Source of the DNA: Fimbriimonadales bacterium
GTDB taxonomy: Bacteria; Armatimonadota; Fimbriimonadia; Fimbriimonadales; GBS-DC
Assembly (NCBI GenBank): GCA_025061985.1
Contig: JANXAW010000026.1
Location: 1 to 64,000 of the forward strand
Direction of reading: 5' to 3'
DNA: 64,000 nucleotides
In this document: positions 1-9,264 of the stretch, piece by piece
How positions within the stretch are numbered: position 1 is the stretch's first letter
Layout: every line of letters begins with the position of its first letter
Position numbers and translations under genes: made by a program
Notes under the pieces: generated by a model
Told to the model about the DNA's origin: nothing
What the model saw: the letters and a program-made list of their open reading frames with translations, nothing else
Database searches by the model: none

Positions 1-411
1 TGCATAAGTGAAATTGGCAAAATACAACCCCAAAGCGACCATCAGCAGCGCAGCCGCCCACGCAGGTGGGTTAGAACGCCCCATCCCTAATGCGCTGATT
101 ACGCACAACACGCCCAGAATCAGCCACAGCACGCGCTCCACCATTCCCAACCCGCCGATTGGCAACCCCAGCCAAGTGCCAATCGCTTTCGTGATAAAGT
201 AAAGCCCCAGCCCGTAGGCGAAGAGGATTAGCAACCGATGCCGCACCCCTGGCAAGAAGAACCCCAGTCCCGCCAATAGCGCCAACAACAGCGCGTGACG
301 CCGCACCATCGGCACCTCTTGAAGCAGATAAACTGCCACCACCCCTGCCGTTGCCATCAGAAACGGCAACCAGCGTAGTTGCCACGCCTCGCTCTGAAGC
401 CACGCACGCAT
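1..411 (-). CDS. polytopic membrane protein, C-terminus beyond window edge
   Basis: Reading the minus strand from ATG at 411 gives MRAWLQSEAWQLRWLPFLMATAGVVAVYLLQEVPMVRRHALLLALLAGLGFFLPGVRHRLLILFAYGLGLYF..., open to the window edge; the start overlaps the argH stop by 1 nt. The listed ORF 71..403 is a different frame. Confidence 0.6.
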   Translation of the reverse strand, partial: MRAWLQSEAWQLRWLPFLMATAGVVAVYLLQEVPMVRRHALLLALLAGLGFFLPGVRHRLLILFAYGLGLYFITKAIGTWLGLPIGGLGMVERVLWLILGVLCVISALGMGRSNPPAWAAALLMVALGLYFANFTYA

Positions 412-1838
412 CAGTTCGGGTTCAGCAGCTCGTTGAGTTGATGCTCAATCACCGCCAGCCACTGCTGCGCCTGCTCAATCTGCTGCTCTACGGACTCTGG
501 CGCGGTGCCGCCCAGTAGGGTGCGGGCACGAACCGCACGCTCTGGGCTGATCACCTCCAGCGCATCTGCCTCAAAGCGCGGGTGATGGCGTTGCAGCTGC
601 TCTAAAGTCAGGTCTTCCAAGCCAATGCCTTGTTGAATACACTCCCGCACGAGCTGCCCCACAATGTGGTGCGCCTCGCGAAACGGAACCCCCTTGCGCA
701 CGAGGTAATCCGCTAGCTCCGTGGCGGTGGAAAAATCGCGCTGCAACGCCGCCCGCATCCGCTCAGGACGCCACTGCGCCCGCGCAAGCATCTCGGTCAT
801 CAGGCGCACTGAGGGCACAACCGTGTCTATCGTCGCAAACAGCAGCGGCTTATCGTCTTGCAAATCGCGATTGTAGGTCAGCGGTAGCCCCTTGAGCAAC
901 GCAAGCATCCCCATCAGGTTACCAATCACCAGCGCGCTGCGCCCCCGAATTAGCTCGGCGATGTCAGGGTTCTTCTTCTGAGGCATGAGGCTACTGCCCG
1001 TCGTATGCTCATCCGAAAGTTCTACATAGCCATACTCAGGCGTGCTCCACAAAATCAGCTCCTGCGCTAAGCGACTGAGGTGTACCATTAGCAGCGCGCA
1101 CACGAACAAATACTCCGCCACGAAATCACGGTCGGACACAGCGTCCATACTGTTGGGCACAGGCATCGCAAAGCCCAGTTCGGCAGCCAACAACTCGCGG
1201 TCAATCGGGAGGGAAGTGCCTGCTAATGCGCCTGCCCCCAGTGGGCAAAGGTTCATGCGGTCGCCTGCGTGCGCCAGCCGCGACAAATCGCGAATGAACG
1301 CCCAACAGTGCGCCATTAGGTGATGCCCCAGCGTCACGGGTTGGGCGTGCTGCTGGTGGGTTAGCCCTGGCATCAGCGTCTCTTTGTGCTGAGCTGCCAG
1401 CTGCATCAGTTGCTGACAGAGGTCAAACAGCGCGCGGGCAAGGTTCGTGGTGCGCTCGCGCAGCCACATCCGCACTTCAGTAGCAATAAGGTCATTGCGG
1501 CTGCGCCCCATATGCAGCTTGCCCGCCAACGCACCAACTTTCTCGTACAAGCGCGCCTCTATCGCCGTGTGGATATCCTCGTACTCATCCGAGGGGAACC
1601 ACTCGCCCTCCTCAAGCTCCGTGTGGATTTCAAGCAATGCGTCTACAAGGCGGTTCGCTTCGTGCGTGCTCAGTAGCCCCCTGATCCCCAGCATCCGAGC
1701 GTAGGCAGCATTCACCTGCAATTCTTGCTTCCACAGGCGCACATCGTGCTGCAGCGAGTAAGAGTACGCTTCCGCTTCGGGCGAGAGCTTGCCCTCGAAG
1801 CGCCCGCCCCACATCTTGAACGAGTCGCGCTTTGGCAT
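411..1838 (-). CDS. argH: argininosuccinate lyase
   Basis: MPKRDSFKMWGGRF start, GSSLMPQKKNPDIAELIRGR signature. ORF extends to 1889, but ATG 1838 sits 7 nt after a GGTATAAT box. Confidence 0.95.
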   Translation of the reverse strand: MPKRDSFKMWGGRFEGKLSPEAEAYSYSLQHDVRLWKQELQVNAAYARMLGIRGLLSTHEANRLVDALLEIHTELEEGEWFPSDEYEDIHTAIEARLYEKVGALAGKLHMGRSRNDLIATEVRMWLRERTTNLARALFDLCQQLMQLAAQHKETLMPGLTHQQHAQPVTLGHHLMAHCWAFIRDLSRLAHAGDRMNLCPLGAGALAGTSLPIDRELLAAELGFAMPVPNSMDAVSDRDFVAEYLFVCALLMVHLSRLAQELILWSTPEYGYVELSDEHTTGSSLMPQKKNPDIAELIRGRSALVIGNLMGMLALLKGLPLTYNRDLQDDKPLLFATIDTVVPSVRLMTEMLARAQWRPERMRAALQRDFSTATELADYLVRKGVPFREAHHIVGQLVRECIQQGIGLEDLTLEQLQRHHPRFEADALEVISPERAVRARTLLGGTAPESVEQQIEQAQQWLAVIEHQLNELLNPN

Positions 1839-1845
1839 CGTCGGG

Positions 1846-1853
1846 ATTATACC
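1846..1853 (-). promoter_or_regulatory. extended -10 box GGTATAAT, 7 nt from argH ATG (leaderless candidate)
   Basis: attatacc on + strand. Confidence 0.6.
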
Positions 1854-1998
1854 CCTGCGTAGCGTTCCCAGCTGGGGGTTGGTACGCAAAGTGGCGCAGA
1901 AGGAGCCGCCCCCCTTAGCGCTTTGCGCTCAGAGCGCGGGCAAGGCACAAGAGGTGTCTTGCAGGAACTGGGCGTGCTAAGGCGAATAAGGCTTGCCG

Positions 1999-3984
1999 AT
2001 GGCGGTTCAGGACGAACTAGCGAAGGCGCGACAGACAGCAGAAGAGATCGCCGCTGAAGAGCACAGGTTCCAAGAAGGGTTTACTTTCCGCACCTTCTTG
2101 GGGCTTCTGTTTGTCGCTTTCGTGATGCTGCCAGGCTGCATTTACATGGGGCTGGTAGCAGGAGTGGGGTTGGGCGCAGCGGCTGAGTGGGTCACCATTG
2201 TGCTGTTTGCCGAAGTGATGCGCCGCTCGCTGCAACCTTTGCGACGCCAAGAGATTTACATGCTGTACTATATCGCTGCCTCACTGGCGGCGATGGGCTT
2301 GTATGGGTTGTCGGGCGGGCCTTTGCAGTGGAAGATTTGGGATCAGTTCTTTGTGCAATCTGCGCCTGCTGCGCCAATTGCTGACGAGGTGCCCCGTTGG
2401 GCAGTTCCCGCGCCCGATTCGCCTGCTCTGCGCGAACGTACCTTTTTCCATCCTGACTGGGCAGTGCCCTTGTTCTTGCTTTTGCTCACTGAAATTTTGG
2501 GGCGCGCCAGCTGGATGAGCATGGGCTACCTGCTATTTCGGATGACCTCCGATGTGGAGCGCTTGCCCTTCCCGCTGGCACCTGTAGCCGCTTCAGGTGC
2601 GCTCGCGCTGGCAGAAGCGGGCACACGCGAACAATCGTGGCGCTGGGGGGTGTTCTCCACAGGCACGGTCATCGGCATGGGGTTCGGCGTGTTCTACGTG
2701 GGCATTCCTGTGTTCACTGGTACGCTGTTCGGCAACGCCCTGCAGCTCATCCCCATCCCCTTCTTAGACCTCACGCAAAATGTAGAGGCTGCCCTGCCCT
2801 CAGCAATCATTGGCGTTTCCATCAACTTAGGGGAAGTGTTACTGGGCTTTGTACTGCCCTACCACATCCTGCTGGGCGCAGCGATCAGTTCTGTTGCCAC
2901 GTATGTGATCGCGAACCCCATCCTCTACCGCGCAGGTCTAATTCCTAACTGGCAGCCGAACTCACCCGCCTTGCAAACAAAACTCGCTGTCGACTTGGAC
3001 TTTTGGCTGGCAATCATCGTGGGCTTGCAGCTAGCCGTGGCGGTGATCGGTGTAGGGCTAGTAGTGCGCACCATCCGTGAATATCGGCTCAACCGCGCGT
3101 TGCAAATCCGAGGTCTAACCCCGCCTCCCGGACGCGGCGATCCCCCGCTTTGGATCCCACTGGTGGTCTGGGCGGTTTCGGTAGTTTCCTACATCATCCT
3201 CTGCCGGATTTTGGTGCCAGAGTTCCCCTTGTGGATTGTGGTGGGCTTTGGGTTGCTATGGAGCCCGCTCAACAGCTACATATCCGCGCGCATGATTGGA
3301 CTAACGGGGCAAGGGGTAACGGTGCCCCTTATCCGCGAGGTGGCGATTATCAGCAGCGGCTACCCGAAGGTGGACATCTGGTACGCCCCGTTGCCTTTGT
3401 ATGACCACGGCTGGGCAGCCCTACGCTTTCGCGAGATAGAGCTTACGGGCACGAAGTTCACCAGCATCCTCAAAGCGGAGTTGGTGATGTTGCCCGTGAT
3501 TTTTATCGCCAGCTTTCTGTTTTGGGCGTTCTTCTGGAAAGCCAGCCCGATCCCATCGCCACTGTTCCCCTTTGCACAAAAGATGTGGCCTTACTACGCA
3601 CAGATGGAGGCGGTATGGAAGCAAATCAACCTGCCACAAAGCCAGATACGCGAGGCGGTGCTGGGCGCGCTGAACATCCCACGCATTATCATTGGCTTCG
3701 TATCGGGCCTGGGGCTGTTCTGGCTATTTAACGCCTTCAAGTGGCCCATCCTGCTGTTCTACGGCTTAGTGAGTGGCGTGGGGCAGCTGCCCCACTTTAC
3801 GCTCCCCAGGCTTTTGGGCGCGTGGCTGGGGTATCGCTACTTCAAGAAGCGCTACGGCGAGGATAACTGGTTGCGGTACGCGCCCGTGCTGCTAGCGGGC
3901 TTTTCCTGCGGAATGGGCTTGGTTGGCATGCTGGGCATTGCGTTGGCGTTAGTCGCCAAGTCAGTCTCTGTGTTGCCGTTCTAG
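1999..3984 (+). CDS. OPT-superfamily-like polytopic membrane transporter
   Basis: About 660 aa with many hydrophobic helices; resembles the large OPT-like membrane proteins of Armatimonadota/Planctomycetes. ATG 1999 or TTG 1993. Confidence 0.6.
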   Translation: MAVQDELAKARQTAEEIAAEEHRFQEGFTFRTFLGLLFVAFVMLPGCIYMGLVAGVGLGAAAEWVTIVLFAEVMRRSLQPLRRQEIYMLYYIAASLAAMGLYGLSGGPLQWKIWDQFFVQSAPAAPIADEVPRWAVPAPDSPALRERTFFHPDWAVPLFLLLLTEILGRASWMSMGYLLFRMTSDVERLPFPLAPVAASGALALAEAGTREQSWRWGVFSTGTVIGMGFGVFYVGIPVFTGTLFGNALQLIPIPFLDLTQNVEAALPSAIIGVSINLGEVLLGFVLPYHILLGAAISSVATYVIANPILYRAGLIPNWQPNSPALQTKLAVDLDFWLAIIVGLQLAVAVIGVGLVVRTIREYRLNRALQIRGLTPPPGRGDPPLWIPLVVWAVSVVSYIILCRILVPEFPLWIVVGFGLLWSPLNSYISARMIGLTGQGVTVPLIREVAIISSGYPKVDIWYAPLPLYDHGWAALRFREIELTGTKFTSILKAELVMLPVIFIASFLFWAFFWKASPIPSPLFPFAQKMWPYYAQMEAVWKQINLPQSQIREAVLGALNIPRIIIGFVSGLGLFWLFNAFKWPILLFYGLVSGVGQLPHFTLPRLLGAWLGYRYFKKRYGEDNWLRYAPVLLAGFSCGMGLVGMLGIALALVAKSVSVLPF

Positions 3985-4029
3985 GCTCGGTGCGTGAACA
4001 CGCAGCGCTGGCGCCCTACCGGCGGCAAG

Positions 4030-4090
4030 CCCTTTGTCATTCCGAGCCGAAGGCGAGGAATCTCATACCCCTCGCTGCACTCGGGGTGAC
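4030..4090. repeat. palindromic intergenic repeat, copy 1
   Basis: ccctttgtcattccgagccgaaggcgaggaatc...ctcgctgcactcggggtgac; the leading 33 nt recur at 7210 with one mismatch; arms form an inverted repeat. Confidence 0.85.
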
Positions 4091-4138
4091 GGAAGACGCT
4101 TGTGCAGTGTTGGCGCCGTACCAGACCAAAAGACGCCT

Positions 4139-4978
4139 ATGCGTGCCTTGGAACAGGAGCTAACATTCAACGCATTAGCCGAGGTGCTGCGCCAATCGCC
4201 GCCGTTGCAGATAGCAACGCGGCTGTGGCTCTGCCATGGCACATGGCATCCACGAGGCGTTGTGCTGGAACTTAGGTGGCGTCGTGTTGCTGACGCGCTG
4301 GTGCAGATGTGCAACGCCATTTTAATGCGCCAGCCCACTTGTAGCCTTGCGCTTTCTGGGGGCAAGACGCCTGAAACGCTCTACCGACTGCTCAGCACGC
4401 GGCGCTATCGCGAGGCATTAGACTGGTCGCGCGTGTACCTTTTTTGGGGCGATGAGCGCTACGTGCCCCACGATGACCCTCGCAGCAACTATCAGATGGC
4501 ATATCGAGCGTGGCTGCGCAAAGCAGGCATCCCTGCCGCCAACATCCACCCCATGCCTACCCATTATCCTGACCCTGATGCAGCGGCGCGCGCCTACGAA
4601 GCCGAGCTGCGAGCGTACTTCGGCGACACCAAGCCGTTCCCGCGCTTTGACTTGGTGTTGCTTGGACTGGGCGAGGATGGGCACATCGCCTCCCTGTTTG
4701 CAGGCGACCCTGCCTTAGGTGAGCAAACGCGCTGGGTTGTACCTAGCTGCGCCCCCACTGAGCCATCCCAACGCCTCACGCTCACCTTGCCTGTGCTCAA
4801 TCACGCCCAACGCATCTGGTTTCTGGTAGCGGGCGAGTCTAAGCGCGCAGTAATAGCCCGGCTTTTCCAAGGGCCGCCAGACCCCACCTTGCCTGCCACT
4901 CAGCTCAGCCCGATAGGTGAATGCTTCTGGTGGCTGAGTAAGGAACTACGCAAAATGCTCACCCTACTTCAACCGTAG
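4139..4978 (+). CDS. pgl: 6-phosphogluconolactonase (DevB type)
   Basis: LALSGGKTPETLYRLLS, FWGDERYVPHDDPRSNY, LLGLGEDGHIASLFAG. Upstream ORF extension (RAEGEESHTPRCTRGD) is translated repeat. Confidence 0.88.
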   Translation: MRALEQELTFNALAEVLRQSPPLQIATRLWLCHGTWHPRGVVLELRWRRVADALVQMCNAILMRQPTCSLALSGGKTPETLYRLLSTRRYREALDWSRVYLFWGDERYVPHDDPRSNYQMAYRAWLRKAGIPAANIHPMPTHYPDPDAAARAYEAELRAYFGDTKPFPRFDLVLLGLGEDGHIASLFAGDPALGEQTRWVVPSCAPTEPSQRLTLTLPVLNHAQRIWFLVAGESKRAVIARLFQGPPDPTLPATQLSPIGECFWWLSKELRKMLTLLQP

Positions 4979-5013
4979 TTGCCTACGCAAGCAGGCTTCA
5001 TGTGCGTAAGGGC

Positions 5014-5061
5014 GGCTCCGACTGCTAGCCAGCACAGGCGTTCCTTCGGCACCTCGGAGCC
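5014..5061. repeat. inverted repeat GGCTCCGA...TCGGAGCC between pgl and dnaK
   Basis: perfect 8-bp arms, 32-nt loop. Confidence 0.5.
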
Positions 5062-5063
5062 TT

Positions 5064-5084
5064 CTTGACAATTCCACACTCAAC
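5064..5084. promoter_or_regulatory. HAIR-like HspR operator CTTGACA-N7-ACTCAAC
   Basis: 11/14 match to HAIR consensus CTTGAGT-N7-ACTCAAG; overlaps -35. Confidence 0.55.
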
Positions 5085-5095
5085 TCAGGTATAAT
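5065..5095 (+). promoter_or_regulatory. sigma70-type promoter of dnaK (TTGACA-N19-TATAAT, GG before -10)
   Basis: ttgaca 5065-5070, ggtataat 5088-5095. Confidence 0.75.
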
Positions 5096-5198
5096 CACCT
5101 TACTCAACAAACGGGAACTTTCGGGTAGCAGCGGAAGTATCAATTCCTGCAGAAGTTGAGCGCACACGCCGAATATCCCTAGTGCGGAGGATGAAGCC

Positions 5199-7088
5199 AT
5201 GGGCAAGGTCGTAGGTATTGACTTGGGTACCACGAACTCGGTGGTTGCAGTACTGGAGGGTGGCGAACCCGTAGTCATTCCAACTGCGGAAGGCGGGCGT
5301 CTGTGCCCGTCCGTGGTGGGCTTTACAAAGACGGGCGAGCGACTGATCGGCGCCCCCGCAAAGCGCCAAGCCATCGTCAACCCCGAAAACACGATTTTCT
5401 CCATCAAGCGCTTCATCGGGCGTCGGTATGACGAAGTAGAAGAGGAGCGCAAGCGCGTGCCATACAAGGTCGTCGCCGACAGCAAGGGCGATGCTGCGGT
5501 CTACATCCCCGCAATCGACAAGACCCTTCGCCCCGAGGAAATCTCGGCGATGGTGCTGCAAAAGCTCAAAGCCGACGCCGAAGCCTACTTGGGCGAGAAG
5601 GTCGAGGCGGCAGTCATCACCGTGCCTGCCTACTTCAACGACGCGCAGCGCACCGCCACTAAGAACGCAGGTGAAATCGCGGGGCTGAAGGTGCTGCGCA
5701 TCATCAACGAGCCGACCGCTGCCGCCCTCGCCTACGGACTGGATAAGAAGAAGAACGAAGTCATCTTAGTGTTCGACCTCGGTGGGGGCACTTTCGACGT
5801 GTCGATTCTGGAAGTCGGCGACGGCGTGTTCGAGGTCAAGGCTACTGCAGGCGATACCCACCTCGGCGGCGATGACTTTGATCAGCGCATCGTCGACTAC
5901 CTCGCTGACGAGTTCAAGAAAGAGCACGGAATCGACCTGCGCCAAGACCGTCAGGCACTGCAACGCCTCAAGGAAGCTGCTGAGCGTGCCAAGATCGAGC
6001 TTTCCAGCGTGACCACCACCACGATCAACCTGCCGTTTATCACGGCAGACGCCAGCGGCCCGAAGCACCTGGATATGACGCTCACACGCGCGAAGTTCGA
6101 AGACCTCTGCGCCGACCTGTTTGAGCGGCTCAAGGGGCCCATCTTCCGCGCGCTGGAGGATGCGGGTCTTAAGCCCACAGATGTAGACGAGGTCATCTTG
6201 GTGGGCGGCTCTACGCGCATCCCCAAGGTGCAGGAGATGGTGCGCCAGATCACGGGCAAGGAGCCGCACAAGGGCGTCAACCCCGACGAAGTGGTGGCAA
6301 TCGGCGCTGCAATTCAAGCGGGTGTGCTGGCAGGCGAGGTCAAGGACATCGTGCTGCTGGACGTCACGCCACTCTCGCTGGGCATCGAGACCAAAGGCGG
6401 TATCTTCACCGTGCTTATCCCGCGCAACACTACCATCCCAACGCGCAAGAGCGAAATCTTCACAACCGCTGCCGATGGGCAGACCAGCGTAGAGGTGCGC
6501 GTCTACCAAGGCGAGCGACCAATGGCGCGCGACAACAAACTGCTCGGCGTGTTCCACCTCGACGGCATCCCACCCGCACCTGCTGGCGTGCCACAAATTG
6601 AGGTGACCTTCGACATCGACGCCAACGGCATCCTGCAGGTGTCGGCGAAGGACCTCGGCACGGGACGCGCGCAAAGCATTCGCATCACTGGCTCCACCAA
6701 CCTCACCCGCGAGGAAGTGGAGCGCATGATCAAAGAAGCTGAAGCGAACGCCGAGCGCGACCGCAAGCGCCGCGAGGAAGCCGAGCAACTCAACCGTGCC
6801 GAGCGCTTCGCCATCGAAACCGAACGCCTGCTCCGAGAGCACGGTGCCTCCGTCAACGCATCGGACCGCGAACGCGCCGAGTCGCTCATCCGCCAAATCC
6901 GCGAGGCAGTCCAGCAACAGAACGCCGAACGTGCTACGAGCCTCTTGAGCGAACTGGAGACCGTGACCTATCGCATCACCGAACAGCTCTATCGCGAGCG
7001 CACTGCAGGTGCAACCGCTGGCACCTCCACAACCACCAGCACCAGCGGCGACGACGTAATCGACGCCGAGTATCGCGAGGAGAAGTAA
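5199..7088 (+). CDS. dnaK: molecular chaperone DnaK (Hsp70)
   Basis: [51 protein letters not shown]-terminus. Confidence 0.98.
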   Translation: MGKVVGIDLGTTNSVVAVLEGGEPVVIPTAEGGRLCPSVVGFTKTGERLIGAPAKRQAIVNPENTIFSIKRFIGRRYDEVEEERKRVPYKVVADSKGDAAVYIPAIDKTLRPEEISAMVLQKLKADAEAYLGEKVEAAVITVPAYFNDAQRTATKNAGEIAGLKVLRIINEPTAAALAYGLDKKKNEVILVFDLGGGTFDVSILEVGDGVFEVKATAGDTHLGGDDFDQRIVDYLADEFKKEHGIDLRQDRQALQRLKEAAERAKIELSSVTTTTINLPFITADASGPKHLDMTLTRAKFEDLCADLFERLKGPIFRALEDAGLKPTDVDEVILVGGSTRIPKVQEMVRQITGKEPHKGVNPDEVVAIGAAIQAGVLAGEVKDIVLLDVTPLSLGIETKGGIFTVLIPRNTTIPTRKSEIFTTAADGQTSVEVRVYQGERPMARDNKLLGVFHLDGIPPAPAGVPQIEVTFDIDANGILQVSAKDLGTGRAQSIRITGSTNLTREEVERMIKEAEANAERDRKRREEAEQLNRAERFAIETERLLREHGASVNASDRERAESLIRQIREAVQQQNAERATSLLSELETVTYRITEQLYRERTAGATAGTSTTTSTSGDDVIDAEYREEK

Positions 7089-7097
7089 TCCAAACCC

Positions 7098-7185
7098 ACG
7101 TAGCGTCGGCGAGACGCCAACGCTAGCCCAGCACGATGGCGTCTGCGCCATTACTTGGCGACGGCAACTTGCCGTCGTACTGCAG
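7098..7185. repeat. run of three consecutive hairpins downstream of dnaK
   Basis: AGCGTCGGCG-AGA-CGCCAACGCT; ATGGCG-TCTG-CGCCAT; GACGGCAA-C-TTGCCGTC. Confidence 0.6.
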
Positions 7186-7209
7186 CACTAGCATCTTGTT
7201 AGCGAACAA

Positions 7210-7270
7210 CCCTTTGTCGTTCCGAGCCGAAGGCGAGGAATCCGAGATTCCTCGCTACGCTCGGAATGAC
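7210..7270. repeat. palindromic intergenic repeat, copy 2
   Basis: ccctttgtcgttccgagccgaaggcgaggaatccgagattcctcgctacgctcggaatgac; arms near-complementary. Confidence 0.85.
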
Positions 7271-7341
7271 CCAGCACCCAAAATCCACCTATGATGATGT
7301 AGTGCCTGCGCCAAGCGCGCAGCGACAAGAGGTGAACACGC

Positions 7342-8424
7342 ATGCGCGGATTCAAAGACTACTATCAAATCTTGGGGGTACCGCGGAACGCCACCGAAAA
7401 AGAAATCAAGGCGGCGTACCGCAGGCTTGCGCGCAAGTACCACCCCGACGTAAACCCTGGCGACAAGCAGGCGGAGGAAAAGTTCAAAGAAATCAACGAA
7501 GCCTACCAGGTGCTATCAGACCCCGAAAAGCGCGCAGCCTACGACCGCTACGGCGAACAATGGCAGATGTATCAGCGCATGCGTGAGCAGTACGGCGAAA
7601 ACTTCCAGCCAAGCGACTTCCAAACCCCCTTTGGCTTTGGTGACTTTGAGGAGTTCATCCAAAACCTCCTGCGTGGCGCTGGCTTTGGGGGTGGCTTGCG
7701 CGTGCAGCGAACGCCACGCGATATTGAGCAAACCCTTGAAATCAGCATGCAGGAGGCAATTCGGGGCGCTACGCGCACAATCCAGATTGGCGTCGAAGAG
7801 CCGTGCCCCACTTGCAAGGGCACGGGCGTTGCCCCTGAGAGTCGACGCACTTGCCGCGTCTGCGGGGGCACAGGGCGCCGCCGCTTTGGAATGTTCGGAC
7901 TGGAGATGCACTGCGACGAGTGCGATGGCACAGGAGTCGTAGGGGCACCCTGCCCCACCTGCCGCGGCACAGGAGCCGTGATGCGCACACGCACCCTCAC
8001 CGTTACCATCCCCCCAGGCGTTGCCGAAGGGCAACGCCTACGCCTCGCAGGTGAAGGCGCAGTGGGCGCCGATGGGCGACGCGGTGACCTATACCTCCGC
8101 ATCAAAATCGCCCCCGACTCGCGCTTCGAACGCAAAGAAGACGACCTTTACACCGACGTGGACATTGACTACCTCACGGCGATTTTGGGGGGCGAGGTAG
8201 AAGTGCCCACACCCCACGGCACTGTCAAGATGAAAGTGCCTCCGGGCACCCAAAGTGGCACCCGCTTCCGCTTGGCAGGCAAAGGGCTGCCCCTCGGCAA
8301 GGGACAAATGGGTGACTTGTACGCACGTGCCCGAATCACTGTGCCTAAGTACCTCACTCCACGCGAACGCGAATTGCTGGAGCAGCTGCGACAACTGCGC
8401 GACCGACAGGAGGTGAAACCGTGA
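7342..8424 (+). CDS. dnaJ: chaperone DnaJ with four CxxCxGxG zinc motifs
   Basis: [67 protein letters not shown]. Confidence 0.95.
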   Translation: MRGFKDYYQILGVPRNATEKEIKAAYRRLARKYHPDVNPGDKQAEEKFKEINEAYQVLSDPEKRAAYDRYGEQWQMYQRMREQYGENFQPSDFQTPFGFGDFEEFIQNLLRGAGFGGGLRVQRTPRDIEQTLEISMQEAIRGATRTIQIGVEEPCPTCKGTGVAPESRRTCRVCGGTGRRRFGMFGLEMHCDECDGTGVVGAPCPTCRGTGAVMRTRTLTVTIPPGVAEGQRLRLAGEGAVGADGRRGDLYLRIKIAPDSRFERKEDDLYTDVDIDYLTAILGGEVEVPTPHGTVKMKVPPGTQSGTRFRLAGKGLPLGKGQMGDLYARARITVPKYLTPRERELLEQLRQLRDRQEVKP

Positions 8425-8819
8425 AACAAGACAAGAACCGACCGTCGGATGAGCCAGTTTATCTTATCAGCGTTGCGGCGCGAATGTGCGGATTGCACCC
8501 GCAAACGCTGCGCCTCTACGAACGGCTGGGGCTAATCCAACCCCACCGCGTAGGCAACAGTAAGCGCCTCTACTCAGAGGCGGATATCGCACGCCTGCGC
8601 CTTATCCAGCGCCTCACCCAGCAACTGGGAGTCAATCTCGCTGGAGTAGACATCATCTTGCGACTTTTAGATCGCATTGAGCAAATGAACCGCGAGATTG
8701 CTGAACTGGTAGCGCAAACCAACATGCGCATCCTGCAACTTATCCACGAGCACAACCTGCCTGTAGACCCACAATCGCTGCTCATCCGCTTCGAACGCCA
8801 TGAGGAAGACCTTGACTGA
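8421..8819 (+). CDS. hspR: MerR-family heat-shock repressor HspR
   Basis: [44 protein letters not shown]...[18 protein letters not shown]-type overlap with dnaJ. Confidence 0.88.
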   Translation: MKQDKNRPSDEPVYLISVAARMCGLHPQTLRLYERLGLIQPHRVGNSKRLYSEADIARLRLIQRLTQQLGVNLAGVDIILRLLDRIEQMNREIAELVAQTNMRILQLIHEHNLPVDPQSLLIRFERHEEDLD

Positions 8820-9255
8820 GTTCACCTCCGATAGCGCAGGTGCTACCGCAGCCTTCGCCGCAGAATTTGCGCAGCAGCTCCAGCCGGACACGGTCGTCCT
8901 CCTTTATGGCGATTTGGGCGCGGGCAAAACCACCTTCATCCGCGGGCTAGCACGCGGTTTGGGCATCACGGAACCTATCCGCAGCCCTACTTTCACCCTC
9001 ATCCACGAATACACCATTCAGCAGCCGCCACCCCTAAGCGGGCTGCCCTTCTTCCACATAGACCTCTATCGCATTGAAACCCCTCAGCAACTGCTCACCC
9101 TCGGATTGGAAGAGGTGCTCGAACGCGGCGGGATCACTGCAATTGAATGGGCGGAACGGCTTAGCCTTGCCTCGCTGTCGCCACGCCCCACCCACCTCTG
9201 GGAAGTACACTTACACATCGAAGGTGACCACCAGCGACGTATCCTCATTCGCTGA
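8800..9255 (+). CDS. tsaE: tRNA threonylcarbamoyladenosine biosynthesis ATPase TsaE
   Basis: [23 protein letters not shown]...[10 protein letters not shown]...HIDLYRI. Confidence 0.9.
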   Translation: MRKTLTEFTSDSAGATAAFAAEFAQQLQPDTVVLLYGDLGAGKTTFIRGLARGLGITEPIRSPTFTLIHEYTIQQPPPLSGLPFFHIDLYRIETPQQLLTLGLEEVLERGGITAIEWAERLSLASLSPRPTHLWEVHLHIEGDHQRRILIR

Positions 9256-9264
9256 AACAATGCC

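Noticed and set aside
4034-4138. N-terminal extension MSFRAEGEESHTPRCTRGD of the pgl ORF
   Set aside because: Translation of the palindromic repeat, not protein; ATG 4139 preferred.
5000-5199. CIRCE element upstream of dnaK
   Set aside because: No TTAGCACTC-N9-GAGTGCTAA match; a HAIR-like site fits better.
5766-7151. 461-aa ORF antisense to dnaK
   Set aside because: Covered by a full dnaK frame on + with complete Hsp70 motifs; antisense open frames over GC-rich hsp70 genes are a known artefact.
7516-8135. 172- and 187-aa minus ORFs within dnaJ
   Set aside because: Low-complexity Arg/Ala/Ser-rich translations antisense to a clear DnaJ.
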